A program made the position numbers and the translations under genes. A DNA stretch of 64,000 nucleotides from an uncultured Blautia sp. (GTDB lineage: Bacteria > Bacillota > Clostridia > Lachnospirales > Lachnospiraceae): NCBI RefSeq assembly GCF_934371575.1, contig NZ_CAKRNY010000012.1, positions 1 through 64,000 of the forward strand, written 5' to 3'. Below the pieces are notes generated by a model that saw only the letters and a program-made list of their open reading frames with translations, was not told where the DNA came from and searched no databases. This document shows, piece by piece, positions 43,164 through 53,201 of the stretch (position 1 is its first letter; every line of letters starts with the position of its first letter).

Positions 43164-45059
43164 CTATTTCTGCTTTTTTCTTGTGTGATTGTTGCGGATG
43201 GTTTTCTTAGGTGTTTTAGTGTGGCTGTTATTTTTGGGAGAATACCGGGCATTACCCTGTCCTTCCCGGATTGGTCGTATAAGACATTTTTCCCCATATC
43301 CCACCAGATCCATACGACCGGCAATTTTTAGCCCTTCAAGCACCAGTTCCCTGTTTGCTGGATTTTTGTACTGCATAAGAGCACGCTGAATAGATTTTTC
43401 ACGAGGGCTTTTTGGAACATAAACCTTCTCGCCTGTAAGGGGATGGATTCCGGTATAATACATACAGGTGGAAAGGGTGGATGGTGTAGGATAAAAATCC
43501 TGTACCTGTTCCGGGGTAAAACCAAGATCGCGAACATATTCAGCCAGCTTTACGGCTTCCTTCATGGTACATCCCGGGTGGGAGGACATGAAATAAGGAA
43601 CTGCAAACTGCTGTAATCCGGCTTTTTTATTAGCCTTGTCAAATTCTTTTAAAAATTTCTCATATACTTCATGGGATGGCTTTCCCATATACTTCAGAAC
43701 CTGATTGGATACGTGCTCCGGCGCCACGCGCAGCTGTCCGCTTACATGATATCTGGCAAGCTCATTTAAAAAGGTTTTATCAGGATCTGCGAGTACATAA
43801 TCAAAACGTACGCCGGAGCGGACAAATACCTTTTTTACTTTAGGTAAATCCCGCAGCTTTCGAAGAAGAGAAACGTAATCCTTATGATCGGCTGTCAGAT
43901 TCTTGCATGGCTCAGGGAACAGACAATGTCGGTTTTTACATACTCCCCGGGTCAGCTGTTTCTGGCAGGATGGCTGGCGAAAATCCGCAGTGGGACCGCC
44001 CACATCGTGAATATAGCCCTTGAAGGACTTATCCTCGGTCATATGAATTGCTTCCTTCAGGATTGATTCATGACTTCTGGTCTGAAGGATTCTTCCCTGA
44101 TGGAAGGTAAGTGCACAGAAGCTGCAGCTTCCGAAACAGCCTCTGTTACTGGTAAGACTGAAGCGGATCTCTTCCAGCGCCGGAATTCCGCCACTTTTTT
44201 CATACATAGGATGATATTTACCTGTATAAGGCAGATCATATACATCGTCCATTTCTTCCTGGGTCAGGGGTAAAGCAGGGGGATTCTGGATCACATAGCC
44301 TTTATTTCCATAGGATTCTGCCATGACAGCAGCTGTAAAGGGATCTGTGTTCTGATATTGAATTGCAAAGCTTTTTGCATAAGCAGTTTTGTTTTCTTTT
44401 ACTTCTTCAAAAGCAGGAAGTATGACTGGTTCAAAGGCGCGGGACAGATCTTTGCATTTATAAACGGTACCTGCTATATAAGTGATTTCTTCAACTGGAA
44501 TGCCGCTGTCAAGGGCTTCAGCGATTTCAATAATTGAATGCTCCCCCATTCCGTAGGAAATCAGGTCTGCACCGGAATCAATCAGAACACTGTGTTTTAC
44601 CTTATTTTCCCAGTAATCGTAGTGTGCCATTCGTCTGAGGCTGGCCTCGATGCCTCCCAGAATAATGGGAGTTTTCTTATAAATCTGACGAATCAGATTA
44701 CTGTATACAATTACGGCACGGTCCGGCCGTAAACCCATTTTACCGCCAGGAGAATAAGAATCCTTCTGGCGGTGCTTCTTTGCAACAGTGTAATGATTTA
44801 CCATGGAGTCCATATTTCCTGCACTTACAAGAAATCCAAGGCGGGGTTCTCCAAGTACGGTAATGCTTTCTTTATGGCGCCAGTCAGGCTGTGGGATAAT
44901 TCCCACTTTATAACCGCGGCTTTCCAGAAGGCGGCTGATAATAGCGCTTCCAAAGGATGAATGATCTACATAGGCATCTCCCGTTATATAGACAAAATCC
45001 AGCTGCTCCCAGCCTCGTGCTGCCATATCCTTTTTCGTAACTGGTAAAAATTGTGACAT
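43164..45059 (-). CDS. YgiQ family radical SAM protein
   Basis: A 631-residue protein. The radical SAM cluster motif is CFGSCSFCALTFHQGR; the N-terminal domain and the C-terminal extension rich in Lys/Arg/Thr fit YgiQ. Its reaction is not known. It is followed by the 203-residue membrane gene. Confidence 0.9.
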   Translation of the reverse strand: MSQFLPVTKKDMAARGWEQLDFVYITGDAYVDHSSFGSAIISRLLESRGYKVGIIPQPDWRHKESITVLGEPRLGFLVSAGNMDSMVNHYTVAKKHRQKDSYSPGGKMGLRPDRAVIVYSNLIRQIYKKTPIILGGIEASLRRMAHYDYWENKVKHSVLIDSGADLISYGMGEHSIIEIAEALDSGIPVEEITYIAGTVYKCKDLSRAFEPVILPAFEEVKENKTAYAKSFAIQYQNTDPFTAAVMAESYGNKGYVIQNPPALPLTQEEMDDVYDLPYTGKYHPMYEKSGGIPALEEIRFSLTSNRGCFGSCSFCALTFHQGRILQTRSHESILKEAIHMTEDKSFKGYIHDVGGPTADFRQPSCQKQLTRGVCKNRHCLFPEPCKNLTADHKDYVSLLRKLRDLPKVKKVFVRSGVRFDYVLADPDKTFLNELARYHVSGQLRVAPEHVSNQVLKYMGKPSHEVYEKFLKEFDKANKKAGLQQFAVPYFMSSHPGCTMKEAVKLAEYVRDLGFTPEQVQDFYPTPSTLSTCMYYTGIHPLTGEKVYVPKSPREKSIQRALMQYKNPANRELVLEGLKIAGRMDLVGYGEKCLIRPIREGQGNARYSPKNNSHTKTPKKTIRNNHTRKKQK

Positions 45060-45108
45060 CTAAATTCTCCTGTGTAAAAAATAAACAGAACGTATTTTTC
45101 AGACAAAT

Positions 45109-45951
45109 TTATGAGATACAGCTCTTGCCGGGCTGATGTCCAATATCATGATAAACAGCCTGGGCACGATAACCCTCTGCAATAATATCAAGCTGTCTGT
45201 GAAAACGCTCCAGCTGTTTCAGGTCCTTTGTATGGAAAACCCGAAGAAATTCCGTCTGAATCTTAATGACCTCCCGTTCGCTGGATACACGGTAGAGGTT
45301 TTCTATATTATTGAGAATATCTTTCACAAGATTAGACTGCATTTGTGAAGAATTCTGAGCATCCATAATTTCATTGCGGACAGAGGACATTTCCTGATCC
45401 AGCAGAATGATCGCATCAGCTGCATTCGTTAAACGTTCTGCTACATGAGGCGGCATATCTCCTTTATACTTGTACTGAAGAGAATGCTCAATGGTAGCCC
45501 AGAAATCCATTGCCATAGTACGGATCTGAATTTCTGCCTGCAGCCTCCGGGGGCCATTTAAGGTTTCTACTGTATAATAAATGATCAGATGAAGACTTCT
45601 GTAACCGCTTTGTTTTACGTGTTTCAGGTAATTCTTCTCACTTTTGATGGTCATATCAGACCGATTCTGAATCAGAGAAGCAACTGTCTCAATATCTTCC
45701 TCGAACTGACAGATAATACGAATTCCGGCAATATCTTCTACTTCTTCTTCCATACGTTCCATAGGAATATGCTTGCGCTGCATTTTTTCAAGAATGCTGG
45801 ATACACTCTTTACGCGTCCGCTTACCTGTTCAATTGGGGAATACAGATCATTCTCTCTGTGTTCGCTGATAATGTGTTCAAATTTGACAGTCAATTCCTT
45901 GACAGCCAGCTCGTAGGGGCACAAAATGCTTCTCCATAATTGTATTTCCAT
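45109..45951 (-). CDS. Small alarmone (p)ppGpp synthetase
   Basis: A 280-residue protein with a RelA/SpoT-type synthetase domain (about 35-190): GRVKSVSSILEKMQRK, DIAGIRIICQFEEDI, SGYRSLHLIIYY and EIQIRTMAMDFWATIEHSLQ. There is no hydrolase, TGS or ACT part, so it belongs to the SasB/RelQ-like class. The C-terminal 80 residues (VKDILNNIENLYRVSSEREV) form a long helical tail that is longer than usual. Confidence 0.9.
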   Translation of the reverse strand: MEIQLWRSILCPYELAVKELTVKFEHIISEHRENDLYSPIEQVSGRVKSVSSILEKMQRKHIPMERMEEEVEDIAGIRIICQFEEDIETVASLIQNRSDMTIKSEKNYLKHVKQSGYRSLHLIIYYTVETLNGPRRLQAEIQIRTMAMDFWATIEHSLQYKYKGDMPPHVAERLTNAADAIILLDQEMSSVRNEIMDAQNSSQMQSNLVKDILNNIENLYRVSSEREVIKIQTEFLRVFHTKDLKQLERFHRQLDIIAEGYRAQAVYHDIGHQPGKSCIS

Positions 45952-46040
45952 ATAAATCGCTCCTTACAGAATATGGGCAAGGTATCATAGAACAGCCCAT
46001 ATATTTTTTTATTATAGCATATATTTCAAGAAAATTGTTA

Positions 46041-46874
46041 TCAATATGTATACTTTTTTACTTTTTTCTCCATAGCCAGTAGAACATAATAGGGATTTAC
46101 ACTCAGCTCTTTTTTTCCCGGAAGGGATATATAGATTCCGAGATGAAGATGAACTGGGAATTTTCCGCAGGTTCCTTCTTCGCCATATCCGGTGTTTCCC
46201 ATGAATCCAAGAATTTGTCCTGCCTCCACTTTTTCTCCAATATAAAAAATTTTCTCATAGGACTCAAGATGTGCATAATAAAAATATCCACCATGAGAAG
46301 CACGGATTCCTATTCGATATCCCCCTAGAGGAAGCCAACCTATGTTTTCGATGCAGCCGGAAGTCATTGATATCACAGGATAAAATCCGGATTGGGAAAT
46401 TTTTCCGAAGAGATCACAGCCTTCGTGCTTCCGGCTTCCATTATAGCTTCGGTCAGCTCCAAAAGTGTTTTCATAAAATATCTCTTCCTTTATTTCTCTG
46501 CTATTTCTGGCTGGAATGGGAAATGTTTCCAGATCTTTCCAGACTGCCAGGTAGCATCTTCTAAGATTATAATAGGCTTCTGGTTTAAACCACAGATAAG
46601 CCTCATTGAATCTGGAAATATATTCCGGAAAAAAGTTTCCATTTAACATAGTTGCAGTGAGAAGATCGGCAAATTCTCTGTCGGAGTACTCTTTTTCGTT
46701 CAGCTGTGCATATAGCGCAGGGGGCAATGCCTGTTGGCGGAAGGAATCTGTAAAACAGGTATCCGCATTTAACAGGGAAGCCTGGCTTCTTTGCTGAATA
46801 AAATTCTGAAGCAAAGTGAGCAGAAGCAAAAGAAAAAGAAGCAGGAGAAGATATTTTCCGGTCTTTCTTTTCAT
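46041..46874 (-). CDS. M23-family peptidase, membrane-anchored
   Basis: A 277-residue protein with a strong N-terminal membrane anchor (YLLLLLFLLLLLTLLQNFI, about 8-27). The LytM/M23 catalytic signature is present: KHEGCDLFGK (first His and Asp) and late FPVHLHLGIYI. It should cut peptidoglycan cross-bridges or act in endospore/division processes. Start at 46874 follows GAGAGGAAA; the longer frame start is unlikely. Confidence 0.85.
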   Translation of the reverse strand: MKRKTGKYLLLLLFLLLLLTLLQNFIQQRSQASLLNADTCFTDSFRQQALPPALYAQLNEKEYSDREFADLLTATMLNGNFFPEYISRFNEAYLWFKPEAYYNLRRCYLAVWKDLETFPIPARNSREIKEEIFYENTFGADRSYNGSRKHEGCDLFGKISQSGFYPVISMTSGCIENIGWLPLGGYRIGIRASHGGYFYYAHLESYEKIFYIGEKVEAGQILGFMGNTGYGEEGTCGKFPVHLHLGIYISLPGKKELSVNPYYVLLAMEKKVKKYTY

Positions 46875-46962
46875 GGCATTTCCTCTCTGATATTCGGGAA
46901 AGTACTGGGCGATTTTTTTACCCTCAGATAATATATGAAAAAATATAGATATTAGAACCAAA

Positions 46963-46994
46963 AATCAGCTGCACAAAAAAATATGCAGCTGATT
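46963..46994 (-). terminator. Terminator of pepD
   Basis: AATCAGCTGCA / TGCAGCTGATT stem of 11 pairs with an A-rich loop, 26 bases beyond the pepD stop on the minus strand. Confidence 0.7.
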
Positions 46995-47020
46995 CATAAA
47001 TTTGAAATGTTTTAAGAAAA

Positions 47021-48472
47021 TCAGTCTTTTAAGTTTTTCAGAATCTCTGTTAAGTATTCCCATACCCGTTTTACAGACGCCATGTCAAGACGTTCTTCAC
47101 AGGTATGGATATTCAGAATATCAGGTCCAAGAGAGACACAGTCAAGCCCTTCCATTTTTTCATAGAAAAGCCCGCATTCCAGACCTGCGTGGATGGCAAC
47201 CACCTGCAGTTCTTTGTGGTACATTTCTTTGTAAAGCTCTACCATTTTGTCGCGGAGGATGGAATCTTTTCTGTATTCCCAGGCTGGATATTCACCTTCT
47301 GTGTCGTATTCGCCGCCGAGAAATTCTGTAAGGTACTGAAGCTTATGGGAAAGTGCCTTTTTTGCCGAACCTATGGAGCTTCGAATGCTTGTCTGCACAA
47401 AAAGCTCATCCTTGTACAGCTTCAGAATTCCGGGATTTGAGGAAGTTTCCACCAGACCTTCAATCGTTCCGCTCATTTTTTTAACACCATAAGGAAGGTT
47501 CATAAGAAAGAAAATAACTTTTTCCTGGCTGGTAGGATGAAGTACTTCTGCTGATTCCGCTCCCTCTTCTTTTATCTGGATGGAAATTGATTCATCAGAT
47601 CCGGTGTATTCTTCACGGAAAGACGTCTGCATTTTCTCTGCCAGGGAATGAACCTGGGAAGCTGTTTCAGGCTGTATAAGAAGTACTGCAGTACTTTCCC
47701 TTGTGATGGCATTATCTTTCTGACCACCTTCCAGATCAAATAAAGCGTACTCACAGACTGCGCCAAGCTCATACAGGAACTGTCCCATAAGAATATTTGC
47801 ATTTGCGCGGTTTTTATGAATTTCCGCACCGGAATGTCCACCTGTAAGCCCGGTGATTTTTACTGTTACTTTTTCCCCGAAAGCTTCCACGCGCCTTACA
47901 GGAAGATAGGAATTTGCGCTTACACCGCCTGCACAGCTTACCCATAAGCGTCCCTCTTCTTCGGAATCCAGATTGATCATCCTTCTGCCTTTTAAAACGC
48001 TGCAGTCAAATCCATCTGCCCCCAGAAGCCCAATTTCTTCGTCAACTGTGAAAAGAACTTCAAGTGCCGGGTGATTTAAATCCGTACTATCGAGAATTGC
48101 AAGACCATAAGCGACAGCAATGCCATCGTCTCCTCCAAGTGTAGTTCCTTCAGCTGATAAATAGCTGTCCTCAACCTTAAGCTTCAATCCCTCTGTGGTA
48201 AAATCGTGTTTCACATCAGGATGTTTTTCGCAAACCATGTCCATATGTCCCTGAAGAATCAGGGTTGGCGCGTTTTCGTAACCGGGCGTTGCCGGTTTAT
48301 AGATGACTACATTATTCATTTCATCCTGCACATATTTTAAGGAACGTTCCTTTGCAAAATTTACCAGATAATCGCTGATTTGTTTCGTATTTCCTGAACC
48401 ATGGGGAATAGTGCAGATTTCTTCAAAAAAATGAAATACATTTTGTGGTTCATATTTTTCTAAAACAGCCAT
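47021..48472 (-). CDS. pepD: Aminoacyl-histidine dipeptidase (PepD, M20)
   Basis: A 483-residue zinc dipeptidase. Metal site motifs: LQGHMDMVCEK (His/Asp), GGDDGIAVAYGLAIL (bridging Asp), FTVDEEIGLLGADGFD (Glu pair) and AIHAGLECGLFYEK (His/Glu). It splits Xaa-His and other dipeptides in the cytoplasm. Start follows CCGGAGG. It is divergent from ylbJ. Confidence 0.95.
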   Translation of the reverse strand: MAVLEKYEPQNVFHFFEEICTIPHGSGNTKQISDYLVNFAKERSLKYVQDEMNNVVIYKPATPGYENAPTLILQGHMDMVCEKHPDVKHDFTTEGLKLKVEDSYLSAEGTTLGGDDGIAVAYGLAILDSTDLNHPALEVLFTVDEEIGLLGADGFDCSVLKGRRMINLDSEEEGRLWVSCAGGVSANSYLPVRRVEAFGEKVTVKITGLTGGHSGAEIHKNRANANILMGQFLYELGAVCEYALFDLEGGQKDNAITRESTAVLLIQPETASQVHSLAEKMQTSFREEYTGSDESISIQIKEEGAESAEVLHPTSQEKVIFFLMNLPYGVKKMSGTIEGLVETSSNPGILKLYKDELFVQTSIRSSIGSAKKALSHKLQYLTEFLGGEYDTEGEYPAWEYRKDSILRDKMVELYKEMYHKELQVVAIHAGLECGLFYEKMEGLDCVSLGPDILNIHTCEERLDMASVKRVWEYLTEILKNLKD

Positions 48473-48595
48473 GGAATATTACCTCCGGAATTTATATTTT
48501 TAAATGTTTATTTCGGTATTTAAATTAAAAATTATAATAAAATTTTATATAAGGTGCTGGATGATTGTGGATTGCTAATATAGTGTGAGGTTAAA

Positions 48596-49525
48596 ATGAG
48601 AAAAAAATTCTTCCTGCCTGTTATTCTGGGACTGTTGCTTTTTCTGCTATTCTATCCAAAAGAAGCTCTTGCCGCATCCAGAGCGGGAATGAAACTGTGG
48701 TTGGAAACATTGATTCCCACACTTCTTCCGTTTCTGATCCTTACAGGAATTATTGTTCATACAGATGGACTTACAAGGGTTTTACAGCCGGCTGCGTCTT
48801 TTTTCAAAGTGGTTTTCGGACTTTCTCCAGGTGGCGCTTACGTTTTTCTTTTGGGCGTTCTTACTGGCTATCCTATGGGTGCAAAATTAGCAGCTGATTT
48901 ATATTATTCCGGGAAGATAAGTCGTCAGGAAGCTGAGTATCTCTTGACCTTCTGTAATAATCCAAGTCCGGCATTTCTTATTACCTATGTTGGTCAGATC
49001 TGCTTGGAAGGAAAAATAAACCCATGGATTCCTGCGGGAATTTTACTTCTTGCAGATCTGATCTGCATGTGCTTTTTTCGTTTTTGTATTTACAGCAAAA
49101 ATTCAACACTTTCCTTTTATCCCAAAAGCAGTGTACAGACTTCAAAACCATCAGTGGCACTTCTTGATTCTGTAATTATGAATAGCTTTGAAACAATGGC
49201 AAAACTAGGTGGCTACATTCTGATGTTCTCCGTTTTATCCGCAGCAGTTGGTCATTTCTGGTATCTGCCTGAAACATGGAAATATATTTTTCTTGGAATG
49301 CTGGAAATAACCACTGGACTTTACAGGTTATTGCTGTCTGGATTCTCGTACTCAGTCCGAATGCTGCTAGCCCTGTGCATGTGCGCTTTCGGAGGGGGAT
49401 GTATTATGGCGCAAACAAAAAGCGTACTTGGAAAGGAACTCTCCCTTCGCTGGTACGCTTCTGCAAAATGTATGAATACAGCAATTACAGCTGTACTCAC
49501 ACTTATATACTTATGTCTGCAATAA
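48596..49525 (+). CDS. ylbJ: YlbJ-like nucleoside-recognition membrane protein
   Basis: A 309-residue protein with about seven or eight helices. The YlbJ/spore-maturation signature GVLTGYPMGAKLAADLYYSG and CNNPSPAFLITYVG is clear. In Bacillus, YlbJ is a sporulation membrane protein; the neighbours coaD and rsmD are also its neighbours there. It faces the coaD group on the opposite strand with only 11 bases between their ends. A missing terminator suggests some overlap of transcripts. Confidence 0.87.
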   Translation: MRKKFFLPVILGLLLFLLFYPKEALAASRAGMKLWLETLIPTLLPFLILTGIIVHTDGLTRVLQPAASFFKVVFGLSPGGAYVFLLGVLTGYPMGAKLAADLYYSGKISRQEAEYLLTFCNNPSPAFLITYVGQICLEGKINPWIPAGILLLADLICMCFFRFCIYSKNSTLSFYPKSSVQTSKPSVALLDSVIMNSFETMAKLGGYILMFSVLSAAVGHFWYLPETWKYIFLGMLEITTGLYRLLLSGFSYSVRMLLALCMCAFGGGCIMAQTKSVLGKELSLRWYASAKCMNTAITAVLTLIYLCLQ

Positions 49526-49536
49526 ATGAGGCAGAA

Positions 49537-50172
49537 TTAGTTGTCACCAAGCTCGTCCAGAAGAGCTTCATCTTCCTTGGAAGGCTCTGTATCAGCCGGC
49601 TGATAGGAACCGGACATAGCAGCTGCCTGAGCAGTCTGCGGTGCAAGCTCCTGACGGTTATGATTTACAACGTCCATACAAGCCTGAAGGGAATCGATAA
49701 ATCCTTTATATTTACCGCCGGCATCCTCAAGAGTCTGTGTAAGTACAGAACCGATATTTGCCATCATGTCATCTGTATATGTGATTGCACTGAGGCGAAT
49801 GCTGTTTGCATCCTGTGTGGCAGAATCAAGAATCTCCTGAGCCTGACGGTTAGCAGCATTGATTGTCTCATTTGCCTGAGCATATGCCTTCTGCATGATC
49901 TCATGCTGGGTAACAAGCTCCTGAGCTTTGTTCTGTGCATCGGCAATCAGTGCATCAGCCTTAGTCTGAGCATCCTCAAGGATGGCATCCTTATTGCTGA
50001 TGATCTTCTGATAACGTTTGATCTCGTCTGGTGTTTTAAGACGAAGCTCACGAAGAAGTTCTTCAATCTCTTCCTTATTCACTACAATCTTAGTTGTAGA
50101 AAGTGGCTGATATTTACAGCTGTCTACATACTCTTCGATTTCTTCAATAATCTGTTCAATTCTGCTGCTCAT
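49537..50172 (-). CDS. Coiled-coil protein linked to coaD
   Basis: A 211-residue hydrophilic protein rich in Ala, Glu and Gln. Residues 45-135 form a long coiled coil (AILEDAQTKADALIADAQNK). It has no signal or motif. The same kind of protein recurs beside coaD in Lachnospiraceae and is often called an ATPase without nucleotide motifs; none are visible here. A DivIVA-like or structural role is possible but unproven. Confidence 0.7.
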   Translation of the reverse strand: MSSRIEQIIEEIEEYVDSCKYQPLSTTKIVVNKEEIEELLRELRLKTPDEIKRYQKIISNKDAILEDAQTKADALIADAQNKAQELVTQHEIMQKAYAQANETINAANRQAQEILDSATQDANSIRLSAITYTDDMMANIGSVLTQTLEDAGGKYKGFIDSLQACMDVVNHNRQELAPQTAQAAAMSGSYQPADTEPSKEDEALLDELGDN

Positions 50173-50189
50173 AGTAAACTCTCCTTATT

Positions 50190-50678
50190 CTATTTCTTCA
50201 AATCGTGCATCTTTTTCTTAACAGCTTCGGTGATTTCCGGCGGAGCAAACTTGCTCAGATCGCCATCATAGCCTGCTACCTCTTTCATAATAGTAGAACT
50301 GAGATAAGCATATTCCAGACTTGTCGTCAGAAACACGGTGTCAATATCCGGGGCAAGCACACGATTGGTCTGAGCCATCTGAAGCTCAAACTCAAAATCA
50401 GTAACAGCCCGGAGTCCACGCACGATTACCTGTGCATGATTTTCTCTGGCAAAATTCACAGAAAGACCTTCGAATGCTTTGATTTCTACGTTCTCCATGT
50501 CTTTCGTTGCCTTTTCTAGTATATTAACACGTTCTTCCACAGAAAACAACGGACTTTTTGCAGAATTATGCAAAACACCAACGATTACTTTGTCGAAAGA
50601 GACACTTGCACGTTTGATTATGTCCAGATGTCCATATGTGGCTGGATCAAAACTTCCTGGATAAACAGCTATTACCAT
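50190..50678 (-). CDS. coaD: Phosphopantetheine adenylyltransferase
   Basis: A 162-residue nucleotidyltransferase for the second-last step of CoA synthesis. Motifs: [16 protein letters not shown] (HxGH-type site) and the late ISSxxSS-like segment [13 protein letters not shown]. It is 9 bases from rsmD, as in Bacillus (ylbH-coaD). Confidence 0.96.
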   Translation of the reverse strand: MVIAVYPGSFDPATYGHLDIIKRASVSFDKVIVGVLHNSAKSPLFSVEERVNILEKATKDMENVEIKAFEGLSVNFARENHAQVIVRGLRAVTDFEFELQMAQTNRVLAPDIDTVFLTTSLEYAYLSSTIMKEVAGYDGDLSKFAPPEITEAVKKKMHDLKK

Positions 50679-50687
50679 GTATTTTTC

Positions 50688-51242
50688 TCACTTTCCCCGG
50701 CATAAAAAGATATGCTTGTTTGTTTTGTATTCTTTGGAACGCAGCTGTCTGTATCCAAGCTCTTCTGCATAACTGAAGTCTGTTGAAAGATCTGCTTCTA
50801 TGATGATCAGAGTATTCTCATCCAGAATGCTGCTGTCCTGAAGGTATTCCAAAACCTGACGTTCCAGCTCATTATTATATGGAGGATCCATAAATATACA
50901 GTCAAAAACGCCCTTTCCTTCTAAGGAACGAAGGGCTTGCAGCACGTCCATGTTCAGCAGTTTACCACTATCTGCAAGTTTTGTAAATGTAAGATTTTCT
51001 CTTATGCAGGTACATGCCTTGGGATTTTTCTCAACAAAAACAGCCTGAGCAGCTCCTCGGCTTAATGCTTCAATGCCGATAGCACCGCTGCCGCTGAACA
51101 GATCCAGAAATCGACAGTCCAGAAGTTGAGGCTGAAGAATATTAAAAAGAGTTTCTTTGATGCGGTCTGTGGTGGGGCGTGTATCCATACCCGGCACAGT
51201 CTTAAGGTTTAATCGTCTTGCTTTTCCTGCGATGACTCTCAT
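50688..51242 (-). CDS. rsmD: 16S rRNA (guanine-966-N2) methyltransferase
   Basis: A 184-residue methyltransferase. SAM motif LDLFSGSGAIGIEALSRGA and catalytic DPPY in FMDPPYNNEL fit RsmD. The start at 51242 overlaps the mgsA stop (ATGA); a start six codons earlier is less likely. Confidence 0.95.
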   Translation of the reverse strand: MRVIAGKARRLNLKTVPGMDTRPTTDRIKETLFNILQPQLLDCRFLDLFSGSGAIGIEALSRGAAQAVFVEKNPKACTCIRENLTFTKLADSGKLLNMDVLQALRSLEGKGVFDCIFMDPPYNNELERQVLEYLQDSSILDENTLIIIEADLSTDFSYAEELGYRQLRSKEYKTNKHIFLCRGK

Positions 51243-51634
51243 TTCAGATTCAATCTCCAATCCAGATCGCCGCGGGCCAGTCCCAGAATAAGAAGTTCTG
51301 CTGTAGCAATATTGGTCGCTACAGGAATATTATACTGGTCACAACGCTTTACAATGGCTGTGATATCAGGCTCCTTCGGATCTATCATAACAGGATTGTA
51401 GAAAAGTATTACCATATCCAGATCCTGCCGCTCTACCATTTCCATGAACTGCTTGTCTCCTCCAATACTGCCCGGTAAAAATTTGTGGACATGAAGACCA
51501 GTAGCTTCCTCAATTCGTCTTCCTGTAGTGCCGGTAGCATATACTTCATGCTTGGCCAGGATGTTCTTATAAGCGATACAGAAATCTTCAATGAGAACTT
51601 TTTTGCTATTATGTGCAATGATACCTAAATTCAT
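51239..51634 (-). CDS. mgsA: Methylglyoxal synthase
   Basis: A 131-residue enzyme that turns dihydroxyacetone phosphate into methylglyoxal. Signature segments: IAHNSKK near the N-terminus, ATGTTGRRIEEATG, GSIGGDKQ, LIFFYNP-like VILFYNPVM and PVATNIATAELLI. It has its own promoter and is coupled to rsmD. Confidence 0.96.
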   Translation of the reverse strand: MNLGIIAHNSKKVLIEDFCIAYKNILAKHEVYATGTTGRRIEEATGLHVHKFLPGSIGGDKQFMEMVERQDLDMVILFYNPVMIDPKEPDITAIVKRCDQYNIPVATNIATAELLILGLARGDLDWRLNLK

Positions 51635-51671
51635 AGTTCACCTCTCCCATTTCTTTCTGTTTATTGTATCA

Positions 51672-51700
51672 AGTATAGCAAATTGACAAAAGAAGTGCAA
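51672..51700 (-). promoter_or_regulatory. Promoter of the mgsA-rsmD-coaD group
   Basis: TTGCAC and TATACT with 17 bases between on the minus strand, 38 bases before the mgsA start. Confidence 0.6.
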
Positions 51701-52300
51701 GAAAAACGTTTAAAAGTATACAAAATTCATTATTTGTTAAGAATTTGTTTTTAAATGACGTATTGATTTGTTCGGTTTTTTTTATATTTTATTGTGCAAA
51801 TCAGATCCTTATTCTACCGCTACGCCTCTTTTTTTTGCCTTATTATATGAAAATTCTTCTGTATAAGTATATGAATACGCACGATTTTCATAATTTTCGC
51901 ACATTTAAAGATAAAATTTTCACAATTTCTTTTTATATGCAAAAAAATATAACAACCTGTTTTTTTTGCATATTTTAATGAGAAGCGTATTGTTTTCAAT
52001 AGTTTCCAATAGTTTTCACAGCTGATTTTTGTTTGTTTACACCACTTTTACACCATTTTATTTTTTCATTTTCTTCTTATGTACCTCGAAATATGCTCCA
52101 TCTTTTCGTTGACAAATACCAAGCCCTAATCTTTTTTCGTTTAACGACTTTCCCATATAGACTACTTTCTTTGTAGGGAAAATCCAAATTGCACCTTTCT
52201 GAATACAATGTGTCGCCTTTAATTCTATAATCTGCCTTCATAGTTAAAATTTTGCATTAAGAAATAAACTTAGCATATATTTTTTGACCAAATAGTTATT
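51701..52300. other. AT-rich island with mobile-element remains
   Basis: About 600 bases without an intact gene, much richer in A and T than its neighbours. The part 52058-52235 looks like the start of an integrase gene (see below). Two TTTACACCA-type repeats lie at about 52036-52056 and could be remains of an attachment or integrase-end sequence. Nothing else is recognised. Confidence 0.5.
52058..52156 (-). pseudogene. Remnant of a tyrosine integrase N-terminus
   Basis: A 32-codon frame (MGKSLNEKRLGLGICQRKDG ...) resembles the N-terminal arm-binding part of ICE/phage integrases, which often read (L/G)G.GI.QRKDG.Y. It then stops after a Lys-rich run. The frame stays open upstream of the ATG for about 25 codons. 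The gene is cut or shifted soon after the QRKDG motif. A lone 32-residue peptide is less likely. Confidence 0.45.
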
Positions 52301-52663
52301 TTATGCTCCTATATCATATTGAAATTCCGTATATATGGAATTACGCATTTTTTCATATAATGCTGCGGTATCTATTTCCATATCATCAGTATCCCTATCT
52401 TGCACTTTCACAACATTTTCAAGTCGATCGCTATAATTTGATGCAAACACCGGATATTTCAAAAAAATGTCCAACGCAACAGATTCCAGTTCTTCTCCCA
52501 CTTTCAGACGTAACAACTGAATGCCATCGAAGAGTTCCTGTGACATAGGGCTTAGTCCATGAATGGCTTTCCACTGTGTCAATGAAAAGTATTTTAACTC
52601 CACTGCCACTGACAAAAATTGTTCCATTTGTTCTAATTCCAAGTTCTCAAATAGATTTTCCAT
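52301..52663 (-). CDS. Hypothetical protein in the mobile-remnant island
   Basis: A 120-residue acidic protein (ENLFENLELEQMEQFLSVAV) with mainly helical character and no motif I recognise. A clear ribosome site GGGAGGGAG precedes its start. It lies between the integrase remnant and an XRE regulator on the other strand, with a 136-base divergent region. It may be cargo of the former element. Confidence 0.6.
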   Translation of the reverse strand: MENLFENLELEQMEQFLSVAVELKYFSLTQWKAIHGLSPMSQELFDGIQLLRLKVGEELESVALDIFLKYPVFASNYSDRLENVVKVQDRDTDDMEIDTAALYEKMRNSIYTEFQYDIGA

Positions 52664-52799
52664 AATTAATTTCTCCCTCCCATAAAATTAATATGTGTAA
52701 TTAATTACAGTAGAGAATCTACAGCTTATAATTCGATTATATATTAGTTATCCTATACTTACAATCTCTGAATAATATTGTAGTTGAGGGTAATGGTAT

Positions 52800-53039
52800 A
52801 TGGAAGATCGTGATTATGGAACTATCCGGATCAAACTGGATGAAATGATAGAAAAACAAGGCATCAGTAAGAACAAACTGGCCCACCGTGCAGAAATGCA
52901 GCGGACCCAGCTTAACCAGTTTTGTAAAGGGACGGTGACACGGCTGGACACTGCTGTCTTGGCCAGGCTGTGCTGTGCGCTGGATTGTAAGATAGAGGAT
53001 TTGCTGGAGTATGTTCCATCAGAAAATAAGGAAAAATAA
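52800..53039 (+). CDS. XRE-family (Cro/CI-type) regulator
   Basis: A 79-residue helix-turn-helix protein (ISKNKLAHRAEMQRTQLNQF and VLARLCCALDCKIEDLLEYV) like YozG/Cro of small regulators. It is divergent from the 120-residue gene and may control it. Regulators of this kind are common in mobile elements. Confidence 0.85.
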   Translation: MEDRDYGTIRIKLDEMIEKQGISKNKLAHRAEMQRTQLNQFCKGTVTRLDTAVLARLCCALDCKIEDLLEYVPSENKEK

Positions 53040-53201
53040 ATATATCTCATAAGCCAAAAAGTGCAGAGAAGTATATTATACAGTTATACGTCTCTGTACC
53101 CGCAAATAGTTCAACGACAAAGGAAATCTATCATACTATTAGCGAAAAGATGTCAAATGAATTAAAAATAGCATCAGAAATACTGTACTTCAAACAACGG
53201 C

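Noticed and set aside
43154..43324. Longer start for the 203-residue membrane protein
   Set aside because: It would overlap the radical SAM gene for 160 bases and has no ribosome site.
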